From Pyropia haitanensis (lineage: Eukaryota; Rhodophyta; Bangiophyceae; Bangiales; Bangiaceae): a stretch of DNA of 64,000 bases. A program made the position numbers and the translations under genes. Within the stretch, counting starts at the first letter, position 1, and each line of letters begins with the position of its first letter. Shown here one piece after another: positions 1 to 12,242 of this stretch. The stretch is from the NCBI GenBank assembly GCA_008729055.1, contig SDUX01000004.1, forward strand, positions 6,030,559-6,094,558, in the 5' to 3' direction. Below the pieces are notes generated by a model. That model was given only the letters and a program-made list of their open reading frames with translations. It was not told the DNA's origin and did no database searches.

Positions 1-444
1 CGCCGCGTCCGCGTCGGCGGGGCGCTCCACACACGCCGGCACCGACGGGGGCGCCGCGGCCGCCGCGTCGTAGCCTCCGTCTACAAAGCCGGCGAGGCAC
101 GCCGCGACGGCGGCGGCGCACTCCCTGCAGTCGGAGTCCGTGCCGCTCGTGCACCGTGATGGGCGGCTGGTGCCGAAGCACGCGACCGCCGCCTCCCCAC
201 ACACCCCGTCGTACGACGCGTAGTCGGCGCAGGTGACGGCGTCGAGGTGCCGCGTGATGCACGCGGCGCCGGCGCCCGCGTCGGCACAAGCCTTCACGCT
301 GCACCACATGGGGGCGACACGGGGGGTGACGGCGGCGGCGCCGACGCCGGGGAGGGAGGGCGCAGTGGCCGAGAAGAGGAAGAGGGCCGTTGCGGCAGCG
401 ACGGCGGCAGAGCGAAGCAGGCGGCGGCCCCGAGCTGGCGCCAT
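1..444 (-). CDS. Secreted Cys-rich protein, 5' part (truncated by window edge)
   Basis: An open frame of 148 codons runs from an ATG at 444-442 off the left edge without a stop. The first residues are basic (MAPARGRRLLRS) and are followed by an Ala/Leu/Phe-rich hydrophobic stretch at about residues 13-28, a good secretory signal peptide. The rest carries about eleven cysteines, at roughly 48, 53, 62, 72, 82, 89, 98, 106, 109, 116 and 138, in a small Asp/Ala/Gly-rich protein, which suggests a disulfide-rich extracellular or cell-wall domain. Codon third positions are mostly G or C, as in the confident genes here. I do not recognise the family. The C-terminal part lies outside the window. Overlapping frames on both strands lack a leader or Cys pattern and were discarded. 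Confidence 0.6.
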   Translation of the reverse strand, partial: MAPARGRRLLRSAAVAAATALFLFSATAPSLPGVGAAAVTPRVAPMWCSVKACADAGAGAACITRHLDAVTCADYASYDGVCGEAAVACFGTSRPSRCTSGTDSDCRECAAAVAACLAGFVDGGYDAAAAAPPSVPACVERPADADAA

Positions 445-3400
445 GGTGAGAGGTGGTGGGAGTAGGGGACAGAGGGAAAGCGTAGAGCCAAAGACAGAGG
501 GAGGCGGCCACGGGAAGAGGGGCGCGGGGTGGGGCGGGGCAGCAAAAGGCTATTGATCAGGATGGTGTGTAGGACGACGGCCGGCGGCAATAGTTCGGGC
601 GGCGATGGCGGCCGCGCGTGGCTGTTACGGACGGGGACGGGGGTGGTACGGGCGGCACGGCCCGTGCGCGGGGTGCCGCCTCAAGTACCGCGCCCCCCGC
701 CGTGGCCGCGACGGTCGTCCCGCCCCGCATCCATGGTGGCACCAGCCACCTACAGGCATGTGCCGCGCCACCCGCGGGCCGCCACAACCGCCGCTGCGGG
801 GTGACCGCGGTGCACGCAGGGGCCCGACCTCCCCGTGGCTGCCCGTGGCTCCGCCCCCTGCCCACCCCATTGCCCCGCCCCCCCACTTGCAGCCACCCGC
901 CGTCACCGTGCGGGCACCCCACCCATCCCGTTCCGCGCCCACAAGCCGTCGCGTCTCCAACAGTGCAATACCCACAAGCGCTCGGCGGGCGGGGCGCTCC
1001 CCGCCCGACCAAGCCCCACCACACCCCGCCGCATGCCGCGTCCCGCCCCGTCCTCGCACGCCGCCCACTCGCTTTCTGTCCCCTCCCCCATCTTCCGCGC
1101 CCCCTCCCGCCAGCACCAACAGCATGTGGGGGTGCCGTCACCGAGTTGGAAGCCCGCCGCCAGCGCCACGGCGGTGGGGCGCCGTCAACCCGGGGCGCAC
1201 CACGGTGACGGCGGGGGGCGGCAAGTGGCGGACGGGAGGTGAGGGGGCGTGGGCGGAAGGAGCCGGAACCGTCAGGAGCGGCAGGGTGCAGGCGACGCGG
1301 GAGGAGGAGGGAGACGGACAGGCAGAGGGGGGGGAGGAGCCGGCGCCGTCAGCGGCGGCGGCGGGCGCATGAGCGCGGCGCGTGCGGCGGCGATGGCAGC
1401 GCCAGGCGGGCGGCAGGCATGGGCGGCCCCCGCGGCGGCGGCCGCCGCGCGCCGCTCGCTGTGGCGGCGGTCGCGGCGGAATGGGGGAGAGGGGGGGTGG
1501 TTCCCTTTGGTCGTCCCACGGTGCGTCTGGCGGGCCCACGGCCAGGCCCCAAGAACTCTGGCTGACGGATGAGCCTCGCGACAGTCGCACTTCCTTTTCA
1601 AATACATCATGCGCATGGTTCCCGTGCCAACTTCACAACAACGTCTGTCTGGGTCAATCTTGCGCCCCGAGCACGAGTATTTGACCGTACAGATCGCCCC
1701 CCAATTGCGTCATCAGCGACTCGTCGACGACAGAGCCCCGCGGCTACGCGACGCGCGGTACCCGCCCTTGTGCCCCACCTCGGTACATACCAGCGCCGTG
1801 TGCGGAGCGGTGTGGGACCAGGCTAGGTGGCTGCGCCGTTGTTATCCGCACCGGCAGCCGGGTCCCTTCCCTCTTTCCCCGCCGCCTATGCGGGGGGCGC
1901 GCCTCTGCTGCCCCTCGGCCGTGGTGGATGGCGTCAGGGGGCTCGTCTCCTGCTCACGCGCTTCAGTGACGGGCGGCGGGGGTCTGGTCTGGTGCGTCTG
2001 GGTCGGTGCCGACTACTCGTCGAGCGTCTTCCACAGGAAACGAGAGAAACAGAGAAACAGGAAGACACGAAGAAGTGGTCAGAGAGAAACAACCGCCGAT
2101 GTGTGGCTCGCACCAGAAAGTACAAACTTCTTTCACGGGGAAAGGACGAGACCACTCCATGGGCGCGGCTCGAGTGGGTGGACCGGTGTGTTCTCATCAC
2201 ACCAGCTCCAGGGCGTCAGGGCTCACCACTGCTCCGTTCGCAGCCGCATCACCGTCTGAGTCGCAAACACGGGGCACACAGGGGCGTGGGCAGCGCGCCG
2301 ACGTCGTTCCCCGGCCCATTCCCCACCTCTCCACCCCACGCGGCCTCCATCAGCGCTCGCCTTCCCTCCCACCCCCCCTCCACCCCCACCACCCCCTCTT
2401 CACGATGCACATCCTGGACGGCCCACGCCGCCGCCGCCGCGATGCGTTGCCACCCAAGTCTCCCCGTCGACACCGGGGCGACGCGTCCGCCGTCTTCACC
2501 ACACCTCCCCGATGCCGGTCGCTCCAACCGGCTCGCCGCGGCCGGCCGCCCCGACCGCCCAGACGCCGTTGCCATCCCTCACCCCTCCCCCCCCCCGCCT
2601 TCACTGACCACCCTCCGTATGCAATGCAGGACGCCCACACAGCCGGCTTTGTTGTGCGAGGTGGCGGCGGCCGCCGCGCTGCCGCCTGGCCGGCCGCCGT
2701 CGCCACCGACCTGGAGACCCGGTCACGCAGCGAACGAGGCGGCGGCGGCCCCGTGGAAGGCGGCCGGCTTGCGGTGGGCTGGGCCGCTGTCGGGGGAGGG
2801 CGCCCCGGCAGTGTGGGCATGCGTGGTGCATGTCGTCTCCCGCCCGCCCTGTGTGTCCCCGCATCGTCCCCCGCTTGACTTTTTACGGGGACGGGTGCGC
2901 GTCTCAACCCCTCCCCCGCTGCCTTCCCTCCCTCCCATCCCCCTTGGGCGGCCGTCTGCTCCGATGGGACCGTAGTGAGGACGGGAGCCGCGGCGGGCTC
3001 GTTGGCGGCGCACGCCATCAATTCCGTCCCGCGATGCGCCGCCCGCCACCCGCCGCGCGCCGCCGGCCTCACCCCGCGGCCGCGTGCACGTTGGCCGGGC
3101 GGGCCGCGTCTCGTCCTTCCGCTACGAGGCGGGGCGCTCTCGGCGCGTCGCCCGTGGTAGACGGCCGCGGGGCCGTGCCCCCCGCAGCCAATAACAGACG
3201 TCGGGATCGCCCGCCCTACCTAAACTCTAGTTTGGGCGTCGTCAGGGAGAGGGCGACGGGGGGAGGGGGGACACTGCCTCGACGCCTGACGTCGGGATAC
3301 ATGGCCGTCGCCCGGCCCCTCGTAGCTGACAGCGCCGCGGCTACGGGCCGCGGCGCACGCCGTCGATGCCCTCCCCGACCGCCGCGGCCCGTCCAACCAC

Positions 3401-3559
3401 CCGCCGCCGGGCCTACCGGGTGCATCGGGGGGGTCAACGGTTTGCAAAGGGAAAGTATGATCGGGTTGACGGGGGAAGAGGGAGAGCGCAGGGGTGGGTT
3501 CCCGCTTGTCTAGACCGTCACGACGCAGTGGCGGCGTCGGCAGCCGCTCGCTGCTCCTT

Positions 3560-3592
<33 letters not shown>

Positions 3593-5396
3593 TACCTCGC
3601 TCCGCCGCCGGTGCGTGCGACAAGTGTCGCAGACGACCGCCGGGGCGGTCGTCTCTGGTGCGCGCGCTGCGCGGGGTCGATCCGAAAGACAAGAAAGCGC
3701 TGTCCCCGTCCGGAAGAACTGGGAGGCGGCACCCCCACTGGTGGCGTTCGTACAGGTGCGCGGCCCGTAGGCGGGCCTCGCGAGCGGTCCGCAGGCAGAG
3801 ACGTCCGTGGCGACAGGGTGGCGACGCTCCGTCTTCCCTCGCACGCCGCAGACTCCTGTGACGACGCCCGCGGTCCAAGCGGACACGCAAGAATCCCAGA
3901 GTCGGGGGGCGACGGGCCCCCCCCGGTCCAAAAGCAAAAGTCGGGGAACAGCACGGGCGGCGGCGGCCCACGGGCGATGGCGCGTGGCAGCGCGCACGGA
4001 CCACCGCGTGGGTTGCACGGGCAGCCCCAGCGCCGCTGACGACGAGGCCCGCTGGGTTGGTCGGCGCCGCCGCCGCCCCAGACGGGTTGGGTGTACGCCT
4101 CGTTGCGGGTGCGGGAGCGTCGTCAATGAGGGCGCCGGGTCGGCCGGCGGCTCCCTGCTCGCCTGGCCACCCCCTGACGGCGGCTTGGACCACAGACGGC
4201 AGGCAAAGCGGACGCGGTGTGTACTGCCGGGTAAAGTGCGCTGCCGGGGGGGGCGAGTCGCTCTCGCCGACAACGCCTCTGCTGAAATCGTAAAGGTACG
4301 CTGCGATACCAGTGGCATCTCCGTCCGACGCTGCCTGGAGCAGGCGGCCACTGAGAAAACCTGCGGGCTGCCTGGTCGCGGTCACACGAAAGCTGATTAC
4401 GCCAGCATGTGTCTGCCACCAGACATCACCACCACGCGTGATCGAACGCTTCACGTCGTCCAGTCTATTTCGAAGAACAAGCGTTGGATGTGCCAGGAGA
4501 ACTTGAATTCGAAATATTCGCAATCGATAATATTTTCGACTATATTTTCCATACCCGTAGCAAGGTCACACTACAACCGGAACTGTTGTCCGCTCACGTA
4601 CTGTAAGGCTGCACCTAGCTCTGTCATGCGGTCCATCTGCACTCATCAATTTGCACGTGCGGTCCCTCACGTGCTCTTCACTGGCGCCCCATGAGAGCAT
4701 TGAACGTACTGGTACAGCTGCTGCCTTGGGTAGAAGTCTTACAAGTATACGATAGTGTGTACACTTTCCGCTCTCTTTGGAACGTGCAATACAGTCTTGG
4801 CAGAGAGGAGGAGACGTGACAAATAGATCAACATTCGGAAAAGCAGAGCTTTAATCTACGGACGGACAATGCGTGCGGCAAGCGCCGGTGAATGTGTCTC
4901 TGACCGAGGACCGGAGCAAGCGCCGTTGGATGCCAGTGAGAGGGAGGAGCCGAGGCGAGCCCCTTGGTGCAAGCCGCCGCTCCAGGCCCGTGAGTCTCGG
5001 GTGGGCGCCGACCCGCTGCGACCCGCGGCGCAGCGAGCTACCCCCACCGCCCCGCCCGGCCGGGGCGCGCGCCCCCACCAGCCGCCCCCGCCCGTGTGAC
5101 TGCCGCCGCGGGGCGGTCGCCTTGTGGCGCGTCGGCCGCCACCCCCCCCCCCCCCCCCCCCCCCCCGGCGGTGCGGATCTCGCCACCGCCGCGCGGCAGT
5201 GTCAAGATCCCGCGACGCCGCCGCCGCCCGGGGGGGGGGGGCGCCGCCGCCACGGCCACGTCGACGGTTGGTGGGTCGGCGGCGGCGACCTCCCCCACCG
5301 CGGGTGGACCGCGCCGCCGCTCTCCCCCCCCCACGCACACACCCACACCCCAAACGTGGGAGAGGTGGGGGGGGGGGGGGGGGGGGGTGTGGGCGT

Positions 5397-5430
<34 letters not shown>

Positions 5431-6735
5431 GCGGGCGGGCGGGTGGAGGGCACCCCACCCCCGCGGCGGCCGCGGCGGCCAGCGAGCGCCGAGGCGTCCC
5501 GACGTGGCGCGCGGGGCGGGCGGGGGCCGGCGACGGGGAGCGGCCAACGAGGCCGCATGCGGCCGCCGCGGGTCGTTTGGCGCGCCCGCGCGGCCGGCGG
5601 CGGCGGCGGCGGCGGCGGGCGGGAACGCTGGCCGCCCGCTTTGGGGGCGTGGGCGCACCCCCCGTCCGCGGCGGCCGTATGGAGGGCGGCCGGCGGCGGG
5701 TTTGGCGGTGGCAGCCCGCGGCCGCCACCTCGTCGGCCCGCCCTCTCGCGCGCGCGCGCGCGCGCGCGCACGCGCGGGCAGCCACCCCTTGGCGCATCGC
5801 CCCATCTCTTGCAGTCAAGCCTGCTGTACCGCGGGGGGGCCTTGCGTCGGCCGGCCGCCCGCCGTCCCCCCCCCCCCCCCCTCCCCCTGCCACCCACCGC
5901 CCGCCGCGCTCTGTTCCCTTTGTTTCGCGCTGCGGGTGCGCGCGCAGCGGCTTGCACCGCCGCGGCGGCGGCGGCGGCGCGGCGGCCGCCGCGCGCAGCA
6001 CGCGCCCACCCCCCTCCCCACCCCCCGCCCTCTCTCGCTCGTACACACGGCCGGCCGGCGGCGGCGCCGACGGTCGCTGGGAGGTACGGACACCTCTCCC
6101 CCTCCGCTCGCCTCGCCGCCCCTCCACACCCCCCTCCCCCCACCCTCCCCCCCCCCCCCGCTCTCCCACCCATGTGCGCGTGCGTGCGTGTGAGAGGGGG
6201 GGGGGGGGGGGGGGAGGGGGTGCCGCACCGCCGTACCGGCCGTACCCAGTGGATGTACCAGCGACGCACTGGCGGCTGCCACCGCCGCGGGGCGTGTCGC
6301 CGTGGCGCCGACGGATTGCCATCTTAGCTGGCGCCCGTCCCCCCCCCCCCCCCCCCCCCGCGCCGCCCCGCTTTCCTCCTGACCGGCCGCCCTTGCACGG
6401 CGCGCACCTCCCTATTAGTAACGGCGCCCCCTCAACCGCTCCCACCGACGGCACCCGCCACGCGTGTGGCCGTCGACCAGCATCGGGCGCGCGCACGTCG
6501 CGGCCGCTCCCGTCTTGCTCCGCCGTGCGCGGTGGTCGCGGCGGTGGACGCGCCCCGCTCCCGATCCCCCGCTTCCCCATCCATCCCCCCTCCCTGCCCA
6601 CCCCTACCATCCCCTTCCCCTGCTCACCCCTACCCCGCTGTTCCCCTCTCTGCTCTCACTCCTCCCCTCCTCCCCCCCCTGCCTCTCCCCCCCCCCCCCC
6701 GCCCTCGCCTGCCCGCTCTCGGCGGCAGCGGCACC
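445..6735. other. Gene-poor GC-rich region with low-complexity tracts
   Basis: I see no supportable gene here. Frames are open on both strands because of composition, but they translate to Pro/Arg/Ala/Gly strings or show no third-position GC bias. A C run lies near 3560-3592. A local AT-rich island covers about 4500-4850. From about 5120 to 6360 there are (CGG)n, (CG)n (near 5748-5770) and long C or G homopolymers, which probably include the promoter and leader of the bZIP gene. Confidence 0.5.
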
Positions 6736-7792
6736 ATGAATGGGGACCGTCGCGGGTGGCCGCGCGCGGGCCCTCCCGCCCGCACCGGCGGGCGCACCAG
6801 CGGGGGCGTCCCGCCGCACCGGCGGCTCGGCTGCCTAGAGGTGCCCCTCGTCGGCGCGGCGCTGTCGTCGCGGTATGGGAGTGCGCCGCTTGGCCGCGTC
6901 GACGCCGCCGGCGGCTACACCACGACGCTGATGCGGTCCCCGGGGGGGGGCTGGCCGCCGGCGGCGGCGGCGGCGGCGGCGGTGCCGCTGGCGGTGGTGC
7001 CACCGGCGGCGGTGGCGGCGGGGGCGGCGGCGGGGGGCCACAGGGGCTGCACCCCTCTGCGGCGCCCGCGACGGGCCCGGGCCTCGCGGCGGGCGGCGGG
7101 GTCATTCCGCTCGCGGCGGTGCTGTCGTGCCGGAGCCTCCCCCTGGGCGGCCTCACGTCGGCCGGCGGCGGGATGCTCGTGTCGCCCACCCCGCTGTCTG
7201 GTGGCTATGACGGCGGCGGCGGCGGCGGGGAGGGCTTCCCCAGCTGCCCCCTCGACAATCCACCGCTCGCGTCGTCGGCGGTGTCCCCCGCGCTGGCGCC
7301 CGAGTACAGCCTCACACCCACGAGCGAGCAGCAGCACGCGGGTGGCGGCGCCATGCCCGTCGGCGTCCGCGGCGTCGGCACCCTCCATCCGCTCCTCTTC
7401 TCCTCATTCCCCGGCGGCGGGGGGGTGTCGCCCGCCGCCGACGGGCCTGGCGGCCGGCTGGCCGACTACCTCTCCCGCCCGACGGGGCTGACGCCCGTTG
7501 GCCTCGACCCCGCCCCGCCGATGCGGCTGCCCCTCCAGACGCCCACCCCCGAGCCGCCGCGGGCGGGCGCGGCCGCCACCGAAACGCCGCTGTTTCCGCT
7601 CATGCCGCTGCCGCCGCTGCCGTCGCCGACCGACGTGGGCGCCACGCTGTTCCCGGCCGACCCGGCGGCGGAGGTTTCCACCACCACCACCGCCGATGGC
7701 GGCAGCGGCAGTGGCGGCAGCCGCCTAGGCGGCGGCGGCGGTGGTGGGGGAGGGGGCAGTGGCCATCGCGGCGGCGGCGGTGGCGGCGGTGG

Positions 7793-7823
<31 letters not shown>

Positions 7824-9094
7824 GGTGGCCGCGGCGGCCACGGGGTGGTCAAGCCATCCCCCCCCGCGCTGGCCGCGTTGGAGCCGTACCTCGCCGCCGC
7901 CCCATCGGCGGGCGTGTTTGTCTTTGACGCGGTCGCGGCCAACCTGGGGGGCTCGGACGAGAGCAGCGGCACCGCCGTCGCGGCACCCGCCTCGCGGTGG
8001 TGTGACCGGCTCAAGCGGAGCCGCGCGGCGCCGCCGCCGGGTGGTGGTGGCGACCGCGGCGCCGCCGCACTGCCGGCCGCGCTGCCGGCGGTGCCGCTGC
8101 CGCCACCGCCACCGCCGCCGCACCCGCTGCGGCCGTATGGATACACCGCGTCGCGCGCGCAGGGCGGCATCAGCAACCGGGACGGCGACGCCGAAGGCCA
8201 CAGCAGTGCCGGTCACGACAGGGGCGAGCGCAAACCGTATGACGTTGGTAACGCGCAGGGTGGTGTCGGCGGCGGCGGCAGCGGCGGTGGTGGTGGTTGT
8301 GGTGGTGGGGGTGGTGGTGGTGGTGGTGGTGGTGGTGGTGGTGGTGGTGGTGGAGGTCATGGCACTGACGCCCCCTCGCTGCCCGCGCCCTTCATCAAAG
8401 GCAGCAACCCCCCCACGAGTGCCGCGCCCGCCTCGTCGGCAGTCGGGACGGCGACCACCAAGGTCCCTCCCGGCGCCACCGACGCGGAGCGGGAGGCCGC
8501 CAAGGCCGAGGCGCAGCGCCTCGAACGGGCGGCGCGGAACAAGGAGTCGTCGCGCAAGGCGCGGAACAAGGCCAAGCTCAAGTCCCAGTGGATGGCCGAA
8601 CGGATTGACGAGCTGACGCAGCAGGTGGCCAACCTCGCCCAGCACAATGGGCAGCTGCAAAAGGCCAACCTGGGGCTCCACCAGGAGGTAATGGACACGC
8701 GCCGCGAGCTCGACGCGTACCGTGCGCGCGCGCGCGCGGCGTGGGCGGCAGAGGGGGGGGGAGGGGCGGGCGAGCCACCCCGCCGGAAGCAGCCGCCGCT
8801 GGCGGCGCCGGCGCCGGCGGGCGCCTGTCGGCCGACATGGCCGGCGGGCCGCAACCGCCGCCCTGGTCGGTGCGTGGGCCAGCCGACCACGGCGGGACGC
8901 CGCCGTCGCCGCCACCACCGCCGCCGCCGCCGCGGATGGCAATGGCAGGGGACGCGCGGCACAAGCACCCGTCTGGGTGGTCGCAGGGGGAGCAGCTGCG
9001 GTGCCTCTCGTGTGGGGCGGGCTACATGGCGCCTGTGCAGGAGAGGCCTGAGGGAGGGGGGGAGGGACGTGGTGCGCACCCATACGCCGCGTAG
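6736..9094 (+). CDS. bZIP transcription factor (two apparent frameshifts)
   Basis: Sequence-specific DNA-binding protein of about 785 residues, expected in the nucleus. A basic region at about residues 595-620 has the bZIP signature N-x7-R (NKESSRKAR). It is followed by a zipper with leucines exactly seven residues apart (L in DELT, ANLA, GQLQ, LGLH) and Asn at two 'a' positions. The N-terminal two thirds is Gly/Pro/Ser-rich with long Gly runs, probably a disordered activation region. The start is the ATG at 6736; its frame reads well (GCLEVPLVGAALSSRYG) until a run of nine G at 6942-6950, after which the coding-like frame changes. A second change lies near the G runs at 8752-8768, giving a C-terminus with a CLSC motif and stop at 9092-9094. 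Both fit one missing base. The bZIP identity is firm; the exact ends are less so. It is tail-to-tail with nitrate reductase; a regulatory link is speculation. Confidence 0.8.
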
Positions 9095-9377
9095 CCGTCG
9101 GGTGGGAGTCGCGGTGGGGACTGGACTGTATATTCTCTCTTGACACAACACCCCGCTGGTTCAGCTCAGTGTGTTGCGTCTGCTGTTCCGACACCTGATG
9201 TGACCCGCTGGTTGTCAACAAAGAACAAAATGTGATGATGTATGGTGTGGCTGCGACTCGAGTAAAGCTAAAGCGCTGCCGTAGGTCAACATGACAGGTT
9301 GTCCCCACATCAGTCACATCAATGCACGAAATAATACAACAGGGAGAGAAAAATAAGCGAGAGGCTCTCTCACCAAC

Positions 9378-12242
9378 CTAGAACAGGAACTGATTCTCCT
9401 CCGCGTAACCGTTCTTGGTCAAGCTCGGGGTCGCCGCAAACTTGATAAATGGCGGCGGCCCGCACGACAGGCCCAGTACGTCGGGGCCTGCCGGTGCCCC
9501 ATGCTCCTTGATCATCTCCACCGTCATAAAGCCAATGTCATACTTCCAGTCCTCTGGCGCACGGTCGCACGTGTACCACACGTGGATGTTGTCGCGCTCC
9601 GCCGCCATCTTGTCCAGCTCTGACCGCAACAACACATCCTCCGGTGTCTGGTTGGCATAGATGAGGTACAGCTCGGTCTTGTCCTCCGGATCGGCCATCA
9701 CGGCCTGGAGGATCTGGTAGAAGGGGGTGATGCCACTGCCCGCCATGAGGCCCGTCAGAGCGCTGACCGTCCGCGGCTTGCCATCAATCGTCATCTCGCC
9801 GCGGCCACGGTACTCGATGTGGCCAAGCGGGCCCTTGACGCGGATCTCGTCGCCCAGCGACATCTCCTCCAAGTACTGGGTAAGCTTACCACCGTCGGGG
9901 AACTTGGGGTGCACGTTGGCAAAGTACACCTTGATGACCAAGTCAAAGTAGCCCAGCTCCGCGTCCGACGACGTTGGCGTGTAGGCCCGCATGACCATCG
10001 CGCCGTCAATGGTGGCGGCCAGGAACATGTGGAAGCCCACGGGCAGGCCCAGCCGGTGGCCAGGGGTGGGGAGCCCAAAGCGGAAGCGCCGCGTGTCGTG
10101 GCTCAGCTCCTCCTTCTGGATGAGCGGGAAGTGCATCCACTTCTTGGGGTTGAGCGCCACCGGCGCCACAGCCGCCTCTTCCGCGTGCTCCACAGCCTTG
10201 CGCACGCTCTGCTCCTTAAAGTCATCCTTCATCAGCTGCACAGACGACTTGGACATGTGCAGAGCTGGCTGTTCCGGCTCGTCCTCAATGTCCTCGATGG
10301 CCAGTTCACCAATGTAGTAGTCGTCCAGCATGGACTTGGCCTTGGTTGAGTGGATCGCATCAAACTCCTCCGTGCAGTCCGCGCCCGCGTTCATCACAAT
10401 GCTCGCGCCGCCACCGGGGTGGTCCTTGAGGAAGGGCGTGCAATCATACACCTTGTTGTGCACCACAATCCACGAGTCCTCCTCCGTGTCGTGCTTGGCC
10501 ACCTCCTCCATGGTAAACGTCTTGGAGTCCTGCTGGTCCATCTTGTTGATCTGCGGCGCCGACTTGGCCCGCTTGAGCGTCTCTGCCACCGCAGCCGCGG
10601 CGGCAGCCGCCACCACCGACTCCTGCGGTGGGGGCATCCAGCCACCCTCCGCAGGGCCCGCCACGGTCGGGTGGAGAAACTCGAGCGCAAACTCACCCGA
10701 CGATTGCTTGGGCGCCACCGTCACACGGAAGTAGCAGTTGTTGCCCATGCCCATCAGGTTCCAGGTCAGCTTGGCGGGCTGGGTGTTGTTGCCCTCATCC
10801 CACGCACGCACCAGCAGCTCACCAGAGCTGGTCGCCGCGTTGAGCAGCGCAAACTTGTCAATGGTGTACTCCCAGAAGCACCAGCAGTAGTAGCGGCCAT
10901 ACGACGGTGTGTGCGAATGACGCTCTTCGGGGTGGTCCAACGTGGCCAGCAGCCACGTCTTGCCGCCGTCCACCGACACCTCCACACGGGTGACCTTGCG
11001 GCCACCGCCAGAGTACGCGTAGCCCTTGAGGGTGTACACCCCCGCGCCCGACAGGGACATGAGCTCGCCATTGGCAGGGGAGCTGATGGCTGAGTTGATG
11101 TTGAGCTGGTTAAACAGGTACTCACGCTTGTACCACCAGCCCTCCGACTTGGCCAGCTCCGCATCCACGTGTGGTGGCATGATACGGTTGTCAAAGAAGT
11201 GATAGTGCTCCTGCGACTCTTCCGACGTCACCGACAAGCCAGTCAACCACTTGACCATCCGGCCGCCAATCCACCCAGGAATCACAACCCGCAGGGGCGC
11301 GCCGTGGTCGGGCGTGAGGCGGATGCCATTCTGCTCGTACGCGAGCATCACCTCCCCATACTGGTCCATGGCCGTCGCCAGGTCAATCGACGTGCCGTAC
11401 TTGCCGCCTGGCAGGTCGTCGCAGCCCACAAAGCACACATGGCGCGCCTTGTCCATCTGGATGCCCGCCTTCTGGAGCACATCCCGCACGCGCACGCCCG
11501 TCCAAAAGTTGCAGCTGGTGGCGGCGGCGCCCCACGAGAAGCCAATCGTCTGCTTGGTCATGTTCTGCTCCTTCCGCCGGTTGCCTGCGCACGTCAGCGT
11601 CACCGGGATGGTGACACTCGGCATGGCCAAGATGTCCGCCATGGACAGCGTCAGGGGGGTGTCGACGAGGCCGCTCACTTCCAGCCGGTGGTCGTCGAAC
11701 GACAGCTGCGGTGCAGCCCCGTGGTTGCGCACAAAGTGCAGCGACGGGGGGGTGATGAAGCCCTGGTCCACCAGCATTGACAGCGGCGCCTCGCAATTGA
11801 ACGGGTGCTTACCCGTCAGGCGGATCAAGGCCGGGTGGCGGGGGATCCAGTTGTCCGGCGTCTTGACATCCCGGTCGTCCACCTCGTCCGCAACGTGCTG
11901 TTTGTCCAGCATCATCGACTTGGACGCGAGCTTGGCGTTGAGCGCGTCATTGAGCTCCGTCCACCCGACGCGGCCGCTGCCGCTGCCACTGCCGCCCGAC
12001 GGAGCAAAGCTCAGCCCCGACGCGGTGCTCGACGCCGACACCCCATTGGCAGCCGTGGTGCCGTTGGCGCCTGCCGCGTCCTGAGACCGGGCCGTGTAGA
12101 GGGAGCCACCGCGGAGGGAGCCCTCGGGGGTGGCGATGGGGGTGCTCTTGAGGGAGCTCCGGCTGGGCACCTTGACGGGGTCCCAGCCCTTGACCCCCTT
12201 CTCCAACCGGAGCTCACTGAGGGCGCCCGACGCAGCCTCCAT
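9378..12242 (-). CDS. NIA: Assimilatory nitrate reductase
   Basis: Cytosolic reduction of nitrate to nitrite using NAD(P)H, the first step of nitrate assimilation. The 954-residue protein has the full eukaryotic order: Mo-molybdopterin domain (about 130-380) with Mo-ligand Cys218 in TCAGNRR; Mo-co dimerisation domain (about 390-510); hinge 1 (about 530-572); cytochrome b5 (about 573-648) with haem His608 (HPGG) and His631; FAD domain (about 700-815) with RAYT at 752-755; NAD(P) domain with GSGITP at 835-840 and CGPPPFI at 927. It ends in the family-typical QFLF. The start is the ATG at 12242; the frame stays open upstream for 47 Pro-rich residues that do not look real. The first 130 residues are a low-complexity extension. 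Hinge 1 contains R-x-x-S-x-P (Arg558-Pro563), like the plant 14-3-3 site. No intron or break is visible. Confidence 0.97.
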   Translation of the reverse strand: MEAASGALSELRLEKGVKGWDPVKVPSRSSLKSTPIATPEGSLRGGSLYTARSQDAAGANGTTAANGVSASSTASGLSFAPSGGSGSGSGRVGWTELNDALNAKLASKSMMLDKQHVADEVDDRDVKTPDNWIPRHPALIRLTGKHPFNCEAPLSMLVDQGFITPPSLHFVRNHGAAPQLSFDDHRLEVSGLVDTPLTLSMADILAMPSVTIPVTLTCAGNRRKEQNMTKQTIGFSWGAAATSCNFWTGVRVRDVLQKAGIQMDKARHVCFVGCDDLPGGKYGTSIDLATAMDQYGEVMLAYEQNGIRLTPDHGAPLRVVIPGWIGGRMVKWLTGLSVTSEESQEHYHFFDNRIMPPHVDAELAKSEGWWYKREYLFNQLNINSAISSPANGELMSLSGAGVYTLKGYAYSGGGRKVTRVEVSVDGGKTWLLATLDHPEERHSHTPSYGRYYCWCFWEYTIDKFALLNAATSSGELLVRAWDEGNNTQPAKLTWNLMGMGNNCYFRVTVAPKQSSGEFALEFLHPTVAGPAEGGWMPPPQESVVAAAAAAAVAETLKRAKSAPQINKMDQQDSKTFTMEEVAKHDTEEDSWIVVHNKVYDCTPFLKDHPGGGASIVMNAGADCTEEFDAIHSTKAKSMLDDYYIGELAIEDIEDEPEQPALHMSKSSVQLMKDDFKEQSVRKAVEHAEEAAVAPVALNPKKWMHFPLIQKEELSHDTRRFRFGLPTPGHRLGLPVGFHMFLAATIDGAMVMRAYTPTSSDAELGYFDLVIKVYFANVHPKFPDGGKLTQYLEEMSLGDEIRVKGPLGHIEYRGRGEMTIDGKPRTVSALTGLMAGSGITPFYQILQAVMADPEDKTELYLIYANQTPEDVLLRSELDKMAAERDNIHVWYTCDRAPEDWKYDIGFMTVEMIKEHGAPAGPDVLGLSCGPPPFIKFAATPSLTKNGYAEENQFLF

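Noticed and set aside
1827..2975. 382-codon plus-strand frame
   Set aside because: No third-position GC preference, Pro/Arg/Ser-rich composition, and competing open frames on both strands.
3807..4694. 295-codon plus-strand frame with mixed composition
   Set aside because: Codon use is unlike the confident genes (AT at many third positions) and no motif is seen.
4856..6610. Open frames of 480-580 codons on both strands
   Set aside because: They translate to Gly/Arg/Pro strings from (CGG)n and homopolymers. All frames are open at once, and there is no domain or leader.
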